Shown here: positions 6,251 to 6,448 of the stretch, piece by piece
Numbering within the stretch: the stretch's first letter is position 1
Layout of the letters: the number at the start of each line of letters is the position of its first letter
Translations under genes and position numbers: made by a program
Assembly (NCBI GenBank): GCA_012513545.1
Contig: JAAZCB010000412.1
Coordinates: 1 to 6,448, forward strand
Reading direction: 5' to 3'
Source: Clostridiaceae bacterium
GTDB lineage: Bacteria > Bacillota_A > Clostridia > Acetivibrionales > Acetivibrionaceae
DNA: 6,448 bases
The notes under the pieces: model-generated
Databases searched by the model: none
The model's input: only the letters and a program-made list of their open reading frames with translations
What the model was told of the DNA's origin: nothing

Positions 6251-6278
6251 AAGATAGTTAAACTAAAACATATTCCAA
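6251..6278 (-). promoter_or_regulatory. Candidate promoter for the CYTH gene
   Basis: Read on the minus strand, TTGGAA (6278-6273, 4 of 6) and TATCTT (6256-6251, 4 of 6) are spaced by 16 bp, placing a start about 15-20 bp before the ribosome site. A TATAGT lies just downstream but lacks a -35. Weak call. Confidence 0.25.
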
Positions 6279-6379
6279 AAGATATTTTATCCGACCATTT
6301 ATAACCTTAACTGGGTGCATTTATTATCGTGAACCATATTATGGAAAGAACATTGCATAAAGGCTTTAGAGAATGTTAA

Positions 6380-6448
6380 CGAAGCGAAGGATAAGTCGAA
6401 TCACTGTTTGAGCGAAGCGAGTTTGATTCGACCCGTAGCGAGTTTACA
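6380..6448. repeat. Hairpin-forming repeat segment at the right edge
   Basis: GTCGAATCA (6395-6403) and TGATTCGAC (6424-6432) form a 9-bp perfect inverted repeat with a 20-nt loop. Inside and around it are short direct repeats: CGAAGCGA at 6380-6387 and 6413-6420, and GCGAGTTT at 6417-6424 and 6438-6445. GAGCGAAGCGAG within the loop reads the same backwards (mirror repeat). The segment is less AT-rich than the adjacent spacer, has no open frame worth calling, and continues beyond the window. The intervening 6279-6379 stretch shows nothing recognisable. Confidence 0.55.

Noticed and set aside
6341..6379. Short plus-strand frame starting MERTLHKGFREC
   Set aside because: Only 12 codons, no ribosome site and no family resemblance.

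Overview
The window reads as chromosomal DNA of an AT-rich, Gram-positive clostridium, most likely from the cellulolytic group (Ruminiclostridium/Acetivibrio-like). This rests on purine-rich Shine-Dalgarno sites, a secreted protein with a Thr-Pro linker and a family 3 cellulose-binding module close to that of the CipA scaffoldin, a clostridial-type cyanophycin synthetase end, and a remnant that resembles RAYT/IS200-like elements of Clostridia. The species cannot be fixed from the sequence alone.

Layout, left to right. (1) Bases 2-682: 3' end of a cyanophycin synthetase gene (cphA), cut by the window edge and closed by an intrinsic terminator at 703-750. (2) Bases 841-1404: folE, GTP cyclohydrolase I, with a sigma-A-like promoter that overlaps the T-tract of the cphA terminator. 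(3) Bases 1407-1882: debris. An imperfect palindrome and the first ~15 codons of a RAYT-like transposase gene are followed by an unidentified decayed reading frame with one internal stop. (4) Bases 1883-2079: very AT-rich intergenic DNA. (5) Bases 2080-5166: a 1028-residue secreted modular protein made of signal peptide, N-terminal extension, papain-family (C1A) cysteine protease, P-domain-like beta-sandwich, six kelch repeats, Thr-Pro linker and C-terminal CBM3. (6) Bases 5207-5247: a perfect 16-bp stem-loop without a T-tract. (7) Bases 5310-5750: a stand-alone PPC/DUF296 protein. (8) Bases 5759-6229, minus strand: a CYTH/triphosphate tunnel protein, convergent with the PPC gene across only 8 bp. 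(9) Bases 6230-6448: non-coding DNA ending in a repeat-rich, hairpin-forming segment that runs off the window.

The genes do not form one pathway. cphA (nitrogen storage polymer), folE (pterin/folate), the PPC protein and the CYTH protein look like separately expressed housekeeping or accessory genes. The most unusual item is the cellulose-targeted cysteine protease. Its catalytic Gln, Cys, His and Asn are all present, but both cysteines of the canonical papain disulfide near the active site appear to be lost together, and its CBM3 has a shortened binding-face loop. No tRNA, rRNA, CRISPR array or complete mobile element was seen.
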